A DNA stretch of 13,568 bases from CALGDE01 sp964655355 (GCA_964655355.1 CAZZMD010000069.1:1-13568), one strand, 5' to 3'. Positions 4,917 to 11,996 are shown, counted from the stretch's first letter. Notes: generated by a model not told the origin, from the letters alone. Numbers and translations are program-made.

Positions 4917-7900
4917 ATGCAAGAACGCTTTCACTTGTCGGTTTGGTCCATCCGTAACCCCGTTCCCATCATCGTCCTGTTTTTGATGTTGGCCCTGTCG
5001 GGGCTGATGGCCTTTGGACGGCTGGGGATTAATTCCACCCCGAATATTGATATTCCGGTGGTGAGTATCATCGTGGCCCAGCCGGGGGCAGGACCCAGTG
5101 AGTTGGAAACGGAGGTCACCCGCAAGGTTGAGGATGCGGTGGCTGGGCTGGGGAATATCGATAATATCCGGTCTGTGGTGACCGATGGCTCGTCTCGCAC
5201 CTCAATCGAATTTGATTTGGGCACCGATACGAACCAGGCGACGGATGAGGTGCGCAATGCGGTGTCTCAAATCCGGAGCGAGTTGCCCCAGGATATTGAG
5301 GATCCCATTGTTGAAAAGCTGGATTTTGCCGGGGGGGCGGTCCTGACCTATACGGTGTCCTCTGACCAGCGTTCCGTGGCCGAGTTGAGCGATTTGATTG
5401 ATCGGGATATTTCGCGATCGCTGTTGAGTGTCACCGGTGTGGCCCAGGTGAATCGTCTGGGGGGCGTCGATGAGGCGATCCGGGTGGATTTGGATCCGTC
5501 GCGGCTGTTGTCCTATGGCATTACGGCGACGGATGTGAACGATCAGGTGCGGGCCCTGAATTTGAATCAGCCGGGGGGACGGGCAGAGCTGGGGAATCGG
5601 GAACAGACGATCCGAGCCCTGGGCAATGCCAGTTCCGTGGAGGAGCTGCAGGAATATCGGATTGTGCTGCCGGATGGGGAAGCGGTGCGGCTGGCGGATT
5701 TGGGGGCGGTGGATCGTAAGTTTTCTGACCCTCGGCAAGCGGCGTTTTTGGATGCCCGTCCGGTGGTTGGTTTTGAGGTGTTTCGGAGCACCGGTAGCAA
5801 TCTGGTGTCCGTGGAGGAAGGGGTCCGGGAGGCGGTGGTGGAATTGGGATCCACCCTACCGGAGGATGTGAGCGTTGATTTGGTGTTTACCCTGGCGGAT
5901 GAGGTGCGGGCGTCCTATCGCGCCACCTTTGATGCCCTGATTGTGGGGTCGATTTTGACCACCCTGGTGGTGGGGATTTTCCTGCGCAATTGGCGGGTGA
6001 CGGCGATTACGGCGATCGCCCTGCCCCTGTCGATTATTCCCACCTTCCTGGTGATGGAATTCTTTGACTACACCCTCAACGGGATGACGTTGTTGGCGCT
6101 GGCGCTGGCGATCGGAAACCTGGTGGATGATGCCATTTGTATGATCGAGAATATCGATCAGCATTTGGCCATGGGCAAGGTTCCCCGGCAAGCGGCGATG
6201 GACGCGGCGCGGGAAATTGGTCTGGCGGTGGTGGCGACGACGGCGACGGTGGTGGCGGTCTTTTTGCCCGTTGCCTTTATTGGTGGAATTCCGGGGCAGT
6301 TTTTCCAGCCCTTTGGTATTACCTTCGCGGTCTGCACCATGTTTTCCACCTTGGTGGCGGTGACCATGACCCCGATGCTGGCGGCCTACTGGCTTAAGCC
6401 GAAGGACCGCAGCAGTGGCTTTGATCGCAGTGGCGACCTGGACCAGGAGGAGCCTGGCCCCTACCGTCGCATCCTCACCTGGGCCCTGGGACATCGGATT
6501 GTGACCCTGCTGGTGGCGCTGGCCATCTTTATCGGTAGCTTGCAGCTGGTGCCCTTTATTCCCCAGGGTCTCTTCGGTGGTCCCGAAAACAGTATTAGCT
6601 TAGTCTCCGTTTCGTTGCCGCCGGGATCCACCCTGCGGGACACCACCCAGGTGTCGCTCCAGGCGGACCGGGTGCTGCGGGATAGCCCCCTGGTTAGCAG
6701 TGTCTTCGCCAATATTAATGATGTGGATGAGGCAACTTTGTATGTAACCCTGGTGCCCACCAACGAGCGATCGCTCACCCGTTCCGAGTTTGAGGATGAG
6801 ACCCGCGATACTCTCAATACAATCCCTGGCGCTCGCATTGCGTTCCGCAGCCAAGGGGGCGGCGGTGATAGCGATAAGGATTTGTCGTTGGTCCTACGGA
6901 GCGATAACCCTGAGTCCCTCAAGGGGGTGGCCGATCAGCTTGAGCGGGAAATGGCCGGGGTTCAGGGGCTGGTGGATGTGACCTCCAGTGCCAGTTTGGT
7001 GAAGCCTGAGGTCGCCATCATCCCCGACTTCAAGCGGGCGGCGGACCTGGGGGTCTCTGTCAATGCGATCGCCCGGACGGCATCTCTAGCCACCATCGGC
7101 GATGTGCGCGCCAGCCAAGCCAAGTTTAATTTGAGCGATCGCCAGATTCCCATCGAAGTCAAGCTGGATCCCCGCGCCCGCACAGACATCGACACCCTGA
7201 AAAATCTGCGGGTACCCGGCCGCAACGGACAGCTTTTCCCGCTGTCTTCGGTGGCCAGCCTGCAACTGGTGAGTGGTCCCGCCCAAATCAACCGCTTTAA
7301 CCGCACCCGTCAGGTCACCCTGGAAGCCAACCTGGATGGACTGTCCCTCGGCCAGGCGATCGCCCAGGTGAATGAACTGCCCGCCCGGAAAAATCTCCCC
7401 CCCGACGTGTCCGAAGAACCCTCCGGGGACGCCGAGATTATGCGGGATATTTTCAGCCGCTTTATTGGTGCCCTATTCCTCGCCATCCTGGCCATTTACT
7501 GCATCCTCGTCCTCCTCTATAACGATTTTCTCTACCCCGTTAGCATCCTCACCGCCGTGCCCTTCTCCTTTGGCGGTGCCTTGGTGGCCCTGCTGGTCAC
7601 CCAAAAGGAGCTGGGTCTATTTGCCCTGATCGGGATTGTGCTGCTGGTGGGGCTGGTGACCAAAAATGCCATCCTGCTGGTGGACTTCGCCCTGGATGGC
7701 CAACGGAAGGGCATGCCCCAATTCAAATCCGTGGTGGCGGCGGGGGTGTCCCGCTTCCGACCCATTCTGATGACGTCCCTCTCCACGATCGCCGGGATGA
7801 TGCCGATCGCCTTGGAGTTGGGGGCCGGTGCCTCCGAGCGGAGTCCCATGGCCATCACCGTCATCGGCGGATTCTGCACCTCGACCCTGCTGACCCTGGT

Positions 7901-8090
7901 GGTGGTGCCCGTCCTCTTCACCTACGTCGACGGATTTAACCACTGGATTAAACAAAAATTGGGATTTGCCCCCCAACGCCCGCGAGCCACCGATCCGCTC
8001 CCGTCCTCGGAAGACTTGGACAAAGAGGACCTCCCCCCCGCTACCGCTGCGGGCGATCGCCCCCCCGTTGCCTCCGCCGGCCCCCGCTGA
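4917..8090 (+). CDS. RND-family efflux pump, inner-membrane transporter (AcrB/HAE1-like)
   Basis: A 1057-residue proton-driven RND pump, close to the usual 1020-1060 residues. TM1 is at about 13-33 (PVPIIVLFLMLALSGLMAF). The first periplasmic porter loop begins at STPNIDIPVVSI and holds AVAGLGNIDNIRSV. TM2-TM6 run from about 338. TM4 carries the paired aspartates D404-D405 (GNLVDDAICMIENI), equivalent to AcrB D407/D408, and TM10 carries K916 (GLVTKNAILLVDFA), equivalent to AcrB K940, so the proton relay is intact. The second porter domain lies between about 555 and 850. The C-terminal tail is hydrophilic and Pro-rich. The ATG at 4917 is preferred because family members begin close to WSIRNPVP; an in-frame ATG at 4860 adds 19 unlikely residues. 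It acts with the adaptor upstream and an unlinked TolC-like channel. Codon choice changes along the gene: G-ending codons dominate to about 6500, C-ending codons after about 7000. Confidence 0.93.
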   Translation: MQERFHLSVWSIRNPVPIIVLFLMLALSGLMAFGRLGINSTPNIDIPVVSIIVAQPGAGPSELETEVTRKVEDAVAGLGNIDNIRSVVTDGSSRTSIEFDLGTDTNQATDEVRNAVSQIRSELPQDIEDPIVEKLDFAGGAVLTYTVSSDQRSVAELSDLIDRDISRSLLSVTGVAQVNRLGGVDEAIRVDLDPSRLLSYGITATDVNDQVRALNLNQPGGRAELGNREQTIRALGNASSVEELQEYRIVLPDGEAVRLADLGAVDRKFSDPRQAAFLDARPVVGFEVFRSTGSNLVSVEEGVREAVVELGSTLPEDVSVDLVFTLADEVRASYRATFDALIVGSILTTLVVGIFLRNWRVTAITAIALPLSIIPTFLVMEFFDYTLNGMTLLALALAIGNLVDDAICMIENIDQHLAMGKVPRQAAMDAAREIGLAVVATTATVVAVFLPVAFIGGIPGQFFQPFGITFAVCTMFSTLVAVTMTPMLAAYWLKPKDRSSGFDRSGDLDQEEPGPYRRILTWALGHRIVTLLVALAIFIGSLQLVPFIPQGLFGGPENSISLVSVSLPPGSTLRDTTQVSLQADRVLRDSPLVSSVFANINDVDEATLYVTLVPTNERSLTRSEFEDETRDTLNTIPGARIAFRSQGGGGDSDKDLSLVLRSDNPESLKGVADQLEREMAGVQGLVDVTSSASLVKPEVAIIPDFKRAADLGVSVNAIARTASLATIGDVRASQAKFNLSDRQIPIEVKLDPRARTDIDTLKNLRVPGRNGQLFPLSSVASLQLVSGPAQINRFNRTRQVTLEANLDGLSLGQAIAQVNELPARKNLPPDVSEEPSGDAEIMRDIFSRFIGALFLAILAIYCILVLLYNDFLYPVSILTAVPFSFGGALVALLVTQKELGLFALIGIVLLVGLVTKNAILLVDFALDGQRKGMPQFKSVVAAGVSRFRPILMTSLSTIAGMMPIALELGAGASERSPMAITVIGGFCTSTLLTLVVVPVLFTYVDGFNHWIKQKLGFAPQRPRATDPLPSSEDLDKEDLPPATAAGDRPPVASAGPR

Positions 8091-8144
8091 AATTGACCCC
8101 GCGTTGGGCCAGAATATTGCCGAGGGTAAAGGGTTTGCGGTAGC

Positions 8145-8205
8145 GTCGACTTATCAGCCGCTTTATAAGTCGACTGATCAAAGGCTTGATATAACGTCTT
8201 TTTTT
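8145..8205 (+). terminator. Terminator region of the efflux operon
   Basis: GTCGACTTAT (8145-8154) and ATAAGTCGAC (8165-8174) form a perfect 10-bp stem with a 10-base loop. A second small stem follows, ATCAA (8177-8181) with TTGAT (8186-8190), and then a T-rich run (8197-8205). The set begins 55 bp after the pump stop codon and lies before the next gene. Because the main stem is 20-30 bases from the T-run, it is not a textbook terminator, and the first stem could instead be an operator or an RNA-stabilising hairpin. Confidence 0.5.
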
Positions 8206-8215
8206 AACGCGTAAT
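8186..8215 (+). promoter_or_regulatory. Possible promoter of the DUF2839 gene
   Basis: TTGATA (8186-8191, five of six -35 consensus bases) is followed after 18 bp by CGTAAT (8210-8215, four of six -10 bases), which would start transcription about 25 bp before the ATG at 8247. It overlaps the terminator T-run. This is weak, sequence-only evidence. Confidence 0.25.
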
Positions 8216-8246
8216 CCTTATTTATCCCTTAGGAGAGTTCATAACC

Positions 8247-8462
8247 ATGGGTGAAGCCAAGCGACGCAAAGCCATCCTCGGCGACGACTACGGCAAGGAC
8301 AAGGAAACCATCTTGCCCGGGGTGCCCCTGACAAAGGAGCAGTCCGCCAAGTTTATGTCCTGGACCACCCGTGGCGCCTGGATCGGCATCGGTATTCTGG
8401 TCACCACCTGGGTGGTCATCCGCTTCCTGGGGCCCAGCCTGGGATGGTGGGCGGTCAATTAA
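8247..8462 (+). CDS. DUF2839 family small membrane protein
   Basis: This 71-residue protein has the hallmarks I know for the cyanobacterial DUF2839 family. It starts with the basic motif MGEAKRRK, has a short soluble segment (LGDDYGKDKETILPGVPLTKEQ split over residues 11-32), and then one membrane helix at about 43-62 (GAWIGIGILVTTWVVIRF). It ends with GPSLGWWAVN, typical of the family. AGGAG at 8231-8235, 11 bases upstream, supports the ATG at 8247. The biochemical role of the family is unknown to me. With a positively charged N-terminus, the N-terminal part is likely cytoplasmic by the positive-inside rule. It follows the efflux operon but is separated by a terminator-like region, so it is probably transcribed on its own. 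Confidence 0.88.
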   Translation: MGEAKRRKAILGDDYGKDKETILPGVPLTKEQSAKFMSWTTRGAWIGIGILVTTWVVIRFLGPSLGWWAVN

Positions 8463-8473
8463 GACCCTTTTCC

Positions 8474-8607
8474 GGGGCGGTTTAGAATAGGGTTGAATAG
8501 GGAGATAACCCTCACTACCGTAAAATAGCTAACCCTAACCCGCCCCACCGCGTGGGATAACGGACGGTAGCGTGATTTCCGTGATTTCAAGGTTCTATTA
8601 TTGAACC
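8474..8607 (+). promoter_or_regulatory. Structured intergenic region with competing hairpins
   Basis: Within the 225-bp gap (8463-8687) several inverted repeats compete. GGGGCGG (8474-8480) can pair with CCGCCCC (8540-8546). AGGGTT (8489-8494) can pair with AACCCT at 8507-8512 or with AACCCT at 8531-8536. CTACCGT (8515-8521) can pair with ACGGTAG (8564-8570), which is incompatible with the first stem except as a pseudoknot. GGTTC (8591-8595) pairs with GAACC (8603-8607) around an AT-only loop. Direct repeats are also present: GAATAGGG at 8485 and 8495, and CGTGATTTC at 8571 and 8580. It could be the DUF2839 terminator, a leader of the next gene or a small RNA. I recognise no known riboswitch. 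Confidence 0.4.
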
Positions 8608-8687
8608 CTTTAGAAACTTGTATTATTAAAACAATATAAAAAGCATCATGGGTGGCTAAGATGTAGAGAGATGATCGGGAGTATGCT

Positions 8688-9077
8688 GTGTTTTTAAGAC
8701 TTGCTGAGCAGCACCGCCAGTTTGTTAGGGATCTGGTTATGAATCTGCAAGCCCTGGCAACGGTTCTTGAGGGACTGGGATATGTGGCCTCTTGCTACAC
8801 CTGTGGTGGTCAAATGAACAGTGCGTCGTTTATGGTGAGTCTGGGGGACGATCATCTCATTCGCTTCCTAGTCTCGGATTACGGCATCACCTGGACAGAG
8901 ATGCGGGACGATCGCGAGCTCATGAAGCTTGAAGGGGCTGAGGCGATCGCCCAACTGCAGGAACTGGCGAAGCTCCTCAAGCTATCTCCTGGTCAATGTT
9001 CTACAACCGCTAGCCCTGTGGCACTTCCCCTTCATCGGAAAGCTGCGACCTCGATTTTGGGCGACGCATCCTATTAA
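8688..9077 (+). CDS. Unassigned protein of 129 residues
   Basis: I do not recognise this protein. The frame starts with GTG at 8688; a later ATG (residue 18, VMNLQALATVLEGLGY) is an alternative start. Residues 10-30 form an amphipathic helix, followed by alternating strand-like segments (ASFMVSLGDDHLIRFLVSDYG, roughly 46-66, and ITWTEM, 67-72) and a C-terminal helix (GAEAIAQLQELAKLLKLS, 83-100). The N-terminal half has CYTC at 36-39, a CxxC pair that might bind metal or be redox-active. The last 29 residues look poorly ordered. The pattern of helix, sheet and helix is that of a small soluble alpha/beta domain, and no signal or membrane segment is seen. It lies downstream of the structured region and upstream of the FHA gene, with a 151-bp gap in between. 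Confidence 0.6.
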   Translation: MFLRLAEQHRQFVRDLVMNLQALATVLEGLGYVASCYTCGGQMNSASFMVSLGDDHLIRFLVSDYGITWTEMRDDRELMKLEGAEAIAQLQELAKLLKLSPGQCSTTASPVALPLHRKAATSILGDASY

Positions 9078-9228
9078 TCTTAGGGAAGGGTTGATTGTTG
9101 GCCGGCCAGGTAATGTTGATTCGCAGCTCAGCACTGTTCTTTAGGTCTGGGGGATAATAATTTATCCTCTGGGTGGTCCGTCTGAGATTCACTGCCCCAT
9201 ACGACTCATTGCCTCCGTACCGTGGTTT

Positions 9229-9963
9229 ATGGATGTCCGCTCTTCCGACTCATATCCTGATCTCGACCCGTCCTCCGGCACCGATCCTGAGCGCCAAGAG
9301 CGGTCTTATGAAGTATTTGTAGGGCTCTATCAGCAGCACCGGGAATTTTTTGACGAGCTGGCTGAGCTGGATCGTCCTTGGCAGACGTCTTTGTTGAGCG
9401 GCAGCTTGCGCTATGTCCAGGGGATTGTCCGGGGGCAGCAGGCTTATTTGGTCACGAATTTGTCGGGCGGAAAGACCCAGTCTTTGCTCCAGCATCAAAT
9501 GATCTGGACGATTGGGCGAGATATTCAGGCTGCTTTGCCGGTTCAGGATCAGCGGCTGTCCCGCCGCCATGCTGCGGTTCAGTATGTGGGACGCCGAGGA
9601 TTTTATCTGGTGGATTTGAATAGCACCAATGGCTCGTTTATTAATGGCCGGGTGGTGCGAGGGCGGCAGCGGCTGCGGGATGGCGATCGCGTGCGGCTAG
9701 GGGGCTTTTCTTTCGACTTTTTTGTCTGCCACAGTTCTCAGATCGCGAATTCTGTTGCGCCGGAGCTGTTGGATAAGCTCAATGCGATGCCGTTACCGGA
9801 TGATACGGAGTCCAATCTCAGCGCGGCTCGGGATGCCTTGGGGGTCCGCCGCGGCAATGACAAGAATTATGGCAATGACAAGACCCGCGCTATTGATCCA
9901 GACGAGCCTGCGTTGCCGCCGCCAGCGACAGATCCCCCCATTTCGCCTCCCATGACATCTTGA
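9229..9963 (+). CDS. FHA-domain protein (phosphothreonine-binding)
   Basis: This 244-residue protein has a forkhead-associated domain at about 93-166. All the core residues that contact phosphothreonine are present: G96-R97 (WTIGRD), S111 with R112-R113-H114 (LSRRHAAV), and N131/N134-G135 (DLNSTNGSFING), followed by LRDGDRVRLGGFSFDF. FHA domains bind phosphothreonine peptides, usually made by Ser/Thr kinases. Residues 27-92 form a conserved-looking N-terminal module (VGLYQQHREFFDELAEL, then YVQGIVRGQQAYLVTNL). I associate this arrangement with a cyanobacterial group of FHA proteins. The tail beyond about 205 is hydrophilic and ends Pro-rich, likely disordered. It is soluble with no membrane segment. 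No kinase or phosphatase gene is nearby, so the partner is unknown. The ATG at 9229 has no clear Shine-Dalgarno sequence. Confidence 0.88.
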   Translation: MDVRSSDSYPDLDPSSGTDPERQERSYEVFVGLYQQHREFFDELAELDRPWQTSLLSGSLRYVQGIVRGQQAYLVTNLSGGKTQSLLQHQMIWTIGRDIQAALPVQDQRLSRRHAAVQYVGRRGFYLVDLNSTNGSFINGRVVRGRQRLRDGDRVRLGGFSFDFFVCHSSQIANSVAPELLDKLNAMPLPDDTESNLSAARDALGVRRGNDKNYGNDKTRAIDPDEPALPPPATDPPISPPMTS

Positions 9964-10100
9964 GGCTTATGGGGTAGGCGTCGTCTGCCGTTACTGGGGG
10001 GTATGCCCCTTCCTTCGGTGGGCGAGAAGCGGTATGGACTATTAGGCAAATCTAGACAAATATAAATGTCCTTCCTAGGCGATCGCCGGTGGGAAAGGGG

Positions 10101-10445
10101 TTATTCGGCGTCCTGGGTGGGATTCTCGGGGGAGGATTGGAATAGGGCATCCAGGCGATCGCGGGCGTCGTCGACGGTCATGGATTTCATCACGAGTAGG
10201 GGCTCCCGGATGGGGCGACCGTTCTCGTCCAGCATTTCAGGGTGGAGCGTGATGGGTGGCTTGGGCGATCGCGGTGAGGAGGAATTGAGGGCGTTACCGG
10301 CGCGGCGGGCGGCATTGGGGTCCAGGGGCATTGCTGCGCCGTGGCGTTGGCTCTCGGTCCCGAGCACCATCAGGTTTCGGATTAGGTTGCCAATGGTCAA
10401 AATTGCCAGGCTTGAAAAGGCAAGTAGGTAGAGGAGGTGTAGCAC
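10101..10445 (-). CDS. DUF2973 family small membrane protein
   Basis: This 114-residue protein starts with GTG (10445-10443), preceded on the minus strand by CGGAGA at a suitable distance (plus-strand positions about 10451-10456). The N-terminus is a single hydrophobic helix (LHLLYLLAFSSLAILTIGNLI, residues 2-22 in two parts), and the rest is hydrophilic. The opening MLHLLYxxAF...NLIRNL is the pattern I know for the cyanobacterial DUF2973 family. A conserved-looking segment, LHPEMLDENGRPIREPLLVMK, spans about residues 67-87. The C-terminus is acidic. It lies 147 bp downstream of the DUF2605 gene on the same strand, a pairing I recall from other cyanobacteria, so the two probably form an operon. 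Its function is unknown. The topology suggests a membrane-anchored protein with a soluble C-terminal tail. Confidence 0.82.
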   Translation of the reverse strand: MLHLLYLLAFSSLAILTIGNLIRNLMVLGTESQRHGAAMPLDPNAARRAGNALNSSSPRSPKPPITLHPEMLDENGRPIREPLLVMKSMTVDDARDRLDALFQSSPENPTQDAE

Positions 10446-10515
10446 AGAAAATCTCCGAAATGGATGTGAAAGGAGAGCGTAACGGATTTTGGGAGGGAGG
10501 GAAGGGACGGTCAGG

Positions 10516-10532
10516 TGCCCCGCTTGGGGGCA
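10516..10532. repeat. Hairpin between DUF2605 and DUF2973 genes
   Basis: TGCCCC (10516-10521) and GGGGCA (10527-10532) form a perfect 6-bp stem with a 5-base loop in the 147-bp spacer of the minus-strand operon. No T-run follows on the minus strand, so it is not a standard terminator. It could be an mRNA-processing or stabilising hairpin. Confidence 0.35.
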
Positions 10533-10579
10533 ATGGTTTGAGCTTGCGTTGGGGAACTAGAGCCGGGAGGCTGAGGGGC

Positions 10580-10603
10580 CTAGTCGGATGTGCTAGTCGG
10601 ATG
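10580..10603. repeat. 11-bp direct repeat over the DUF2605 stop codon
   Basis: CTAGTCGGATG occurs at 10580-10590 and 10593-10603, a tandem duplication with a 13-base period. The second copy contains the stop codon of the DUF2605 gene (CTA at 10593-10595, read TAG on the minus strand) and its last two codons. It is probably a slippage duplication at the gene's 3' end. Confidence 0.65.
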
Positions 10604-10931
10604 CTGCGCCGGGCTCTTCCTTTAGCTTGCGGTAGCGGATGGCAACACTCCAACATTCGGTCACAAGCTGATGCCAAGGGAGGATGGTTGCCATGCTGAC
10701 ACCGACTTGGGCGTCCATGGCCTGGAAGAGGGATTGGGTGCTGCTGACCTCCTGCTGAGCGGCGGTCACTCGCGCCAGTAGGGAATCCTGTTCCGCTGGG
10801 GTCAGGAATCCGAGGGGCTCAGTTTCCAGAAGGGAGCGCGATCGCTTGAACCAATATTGAAAATCCTCGAGGAGTGGCTCGAGTACGAGTTCCAGCAGGT
10901 TGGGATCGTCAGGTAGGTTGGGCGGCATCAT
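10593..10931 (-). CDS. DUF2605 family protein
   Basis: With the start at 10931 the product is 112 residues. It carries the strongly conserved core I associate with cyanobacterial DUF2605: LLELVLEPLLEDFQYWFKRS, RSLLETEPLGFLTPAEQ, LLARVTAAQQEVSSTQSLF and MATILPWHQLVTECW. It looks mainly helical and soluble, with no signal or membrane helix. An earlier in-frame ATG at 10958 would add nine residues, but the candidate promoter at 10993-10965 would begin transcription at about that position, favouring 10931 or 10928. None of these starts has a strong Shine-Dalgarno sequence. The gene is followed on the same strand by the DUF2973 membrane protein, suggesting a soluble/membrane pair that works together. 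The function is unknown. Confidence 0.83.
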   Translation of the reverse strand: MMPPNLPDDPNLLELVLEPLLEDFQYWFKRSRSLLETEPLGFLTPAEQDSLLARVTAAQQEVSSTQSLFQAMDAQVGVSMATILPWHQLVTECWSVAIRYRKLKEEPGAASD

Positions 10932-10958
10932 CGTTGGCAAACCCCGGAACGAAGTCAT

Positions 10959-11391
10959 CTACTTATAATATTAAGCCTATTTATGTTTTGTAACTTTATT
11001 CGCTTGGATCGGTTTGCAGTACTTTGTCGCACTACCCAAGGAGGCTCGGGATTAATGGTGTGGACCGCATTAGATTGATGGGTAGGTCGCAAACCGGATA
11101 TTTGGGCGGATATTGGGTTCGAGGGAATGGGGAGCCTGTTCAAGTATTCCGGATTTCCAGGTTTTTTGGCCGGGATCTGGACGGGCAAAGTCGAGATTTA
11201 GGGCGAGATTAGGGCGATCGCCTGGGAATTTTCCTTGAAAGGGGAACGGCGGAATAATACAGTTAGGGCGAAGGTGCAAACTTTGTTAACAGAGACGCTG
11301 GCAGAAAGTGCTTGCCCGGTTTGCCTTATCTTTGCCTATCATCGTTGACCCTCCCTCCGGTCCATCCTCATCCCCCTACGTGCATTTCCCT
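10959..11391. other. 433-bp divergent intergenic region
   Basis: This stretch lies between the minus-strand DUF2605 gene and the plus-strand PAP2-family gene. Its left end is AT-rich and holds a candidate promoter for DUF2605. The rest is GC-rich, with a HIP1 site near 11215 preceded by an imperfect repeat of GATTAGGGCGA. Short frames cross it on both strands, but none looks like a protein. The frame of the PAP2 gene is open from a GTG at 11308, but that extension is Pro/Ser-rich and unlike the family. Confidence 0.5.
10965..10993 (-). promoter_or_regulatory. Candidate promoter of the DUF2605-DUF2973 operon
   Basis: On the minus strand, TTACAA (10993-10988) and TATTAT (10970-10965) are separated by 17 bp. 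They match the -35 and -10 consensus at four and five of six positions. Transcription would begin near 10958, leaving a short leader to the ATG at 10931. Sequence evidence only. Confidence 0.4.
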
Positions 11392-11847
11392 ATGGACAAT
11401 CTGAGACATATTGTTGATAACCAGGTCTTGGTTGTGGCGCTCATCGCCTGCATCAGCGCCCAGCTCCTAAAGGTGGTGGTGGAATTGGCGCGATCGCAAA
11501 CCCTTAATCTCAAAGCCCTTGTGCAGTCTGGGGGGATGCCCAGTTCCCACTCTGCTTTGGTGACGGCGTTGGCTACGGGGATTGGCCAGGTCGTGGGATG
11601 GGAGAGCATTGAATTCGCAATGGCGACGATTTTTGCGGTGATTGTGATGTATGACGCGGCGGGAGTTCGCCAAGCGGCGGGCAAGCAGGCGCAGGTGATT
11701 AATCAGCTCGTGGCGGAGTTTTTCACCGATGAGAACCCCTTCGGTGAAGTCAAGTTAAAAGAGCTATTGGGGCATACCCCCATCCAGGTGTTGATGGGCG
11801 GGATTTTAGGGGTTGTGGTTGCCTTTCTTGCCCATCCCACCGCCTAG
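11392..11847 (+). CDS. Divergent PAP2 family (DUF212) membrane protein
   Basis: This 151-residue protein matches the divergent PAP2 (DUF212) family in length and motifs. SGGMPSSHSA at 46-55 corresponds to the phosphatase SxxxSH-like motif, YDAAGVRQAAG is at 87-97, and LKELLGHTPIQV is at 122-133 before a final membrane helix (MGGILGVVVAFLA). Hydrophobic segments near 11-31, 57-68, 74-87 and 134-147 make it an integral membrane protein. The PAP2 superfamily removes phosphates from lipid or isoprenoid phosphates, but the substrate of this divergent group is not established to my knowledge. I recall homologues near carotenoid or isoprenoid genes such as crtE in some cyanobacteria; no such gene is present here. 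The ATG at 11392 is chosen because the family starts near DNxxLxxA; an in-frame GTG at 11308 adds an unlikely 28 residues. Confidence 0.87.
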   Translation: MDNLRHIVDNQVLVVALIACISAQLLKVVVELARSQTLNLKALVQSGGMPSSHSALVTALATGIGQVVGWESIEFAMATIFAVIVMYDAAGVRQAAGKQAQVINQLVAEFFTDENPFGEVKLKELLGHTPIQVLMGGILGVVVAFLAHPTA

Positions 11848-11878
11848 TTCGCTCGGCTGAATGCCTGAAAGGTTAGGA

Positions 11879-11903
11879 CCCGGTACCGGGCGATCGCGAT
11901 CGC
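11879..11903. repeat. Two abutting perfect palindromes, including a double HIP1
   Basis: CCCGGTACCGGG (11879-11890) is a perfect 12-bp palindrome. It shares its last base with GCGATCGCGATCGC (11890-11903), a perfect 14-bp palindrome made of two overlapping HIP1 octamers. They lie 32 bp after the PAP2-family stop codon and could form stems in RNA downstream of that gene. No T-run follows closely. Confidence 0.6.
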
Positions 11904-11996
11904 TAGGGGGCCAGGGATGTATGTACTTTTTTGTTGAGTGTTTAAATTACCCTTGCCGGCGGCCGGTTTTCCCATCGCCATGTACTATGGATCCCT

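Noticed and set aside
5856..6494. A 212-codon minus-strand frame opposite the RND pump gene
   Set aside because: Extreme His/Gln/Gly/Arg composition, and exact opposition to conserved membrane helices including the D404-D405 motif.
3297..8090. A complete tripartite efflux operon
   Set aside because: No outer-membrane TolC-like gene is present; only adaptor and pump are encoded here.
8474..8546. GGGTTA-like and CCCTAA-like words considered as telomere-type repeats
   Set aside because: Only one or two irregular copies on each side, better explained as arms of RNA hairpins.
8929..9144. Alternative plus-strand frame overlapping the end of the 129-residue protein, considered as a frameshifted continuation
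   Set aside because: Its residues do not resemble a natural continuation and the main frame already ends in a normal stop. I cannot exclude a frameshift, but see no positive evidence.
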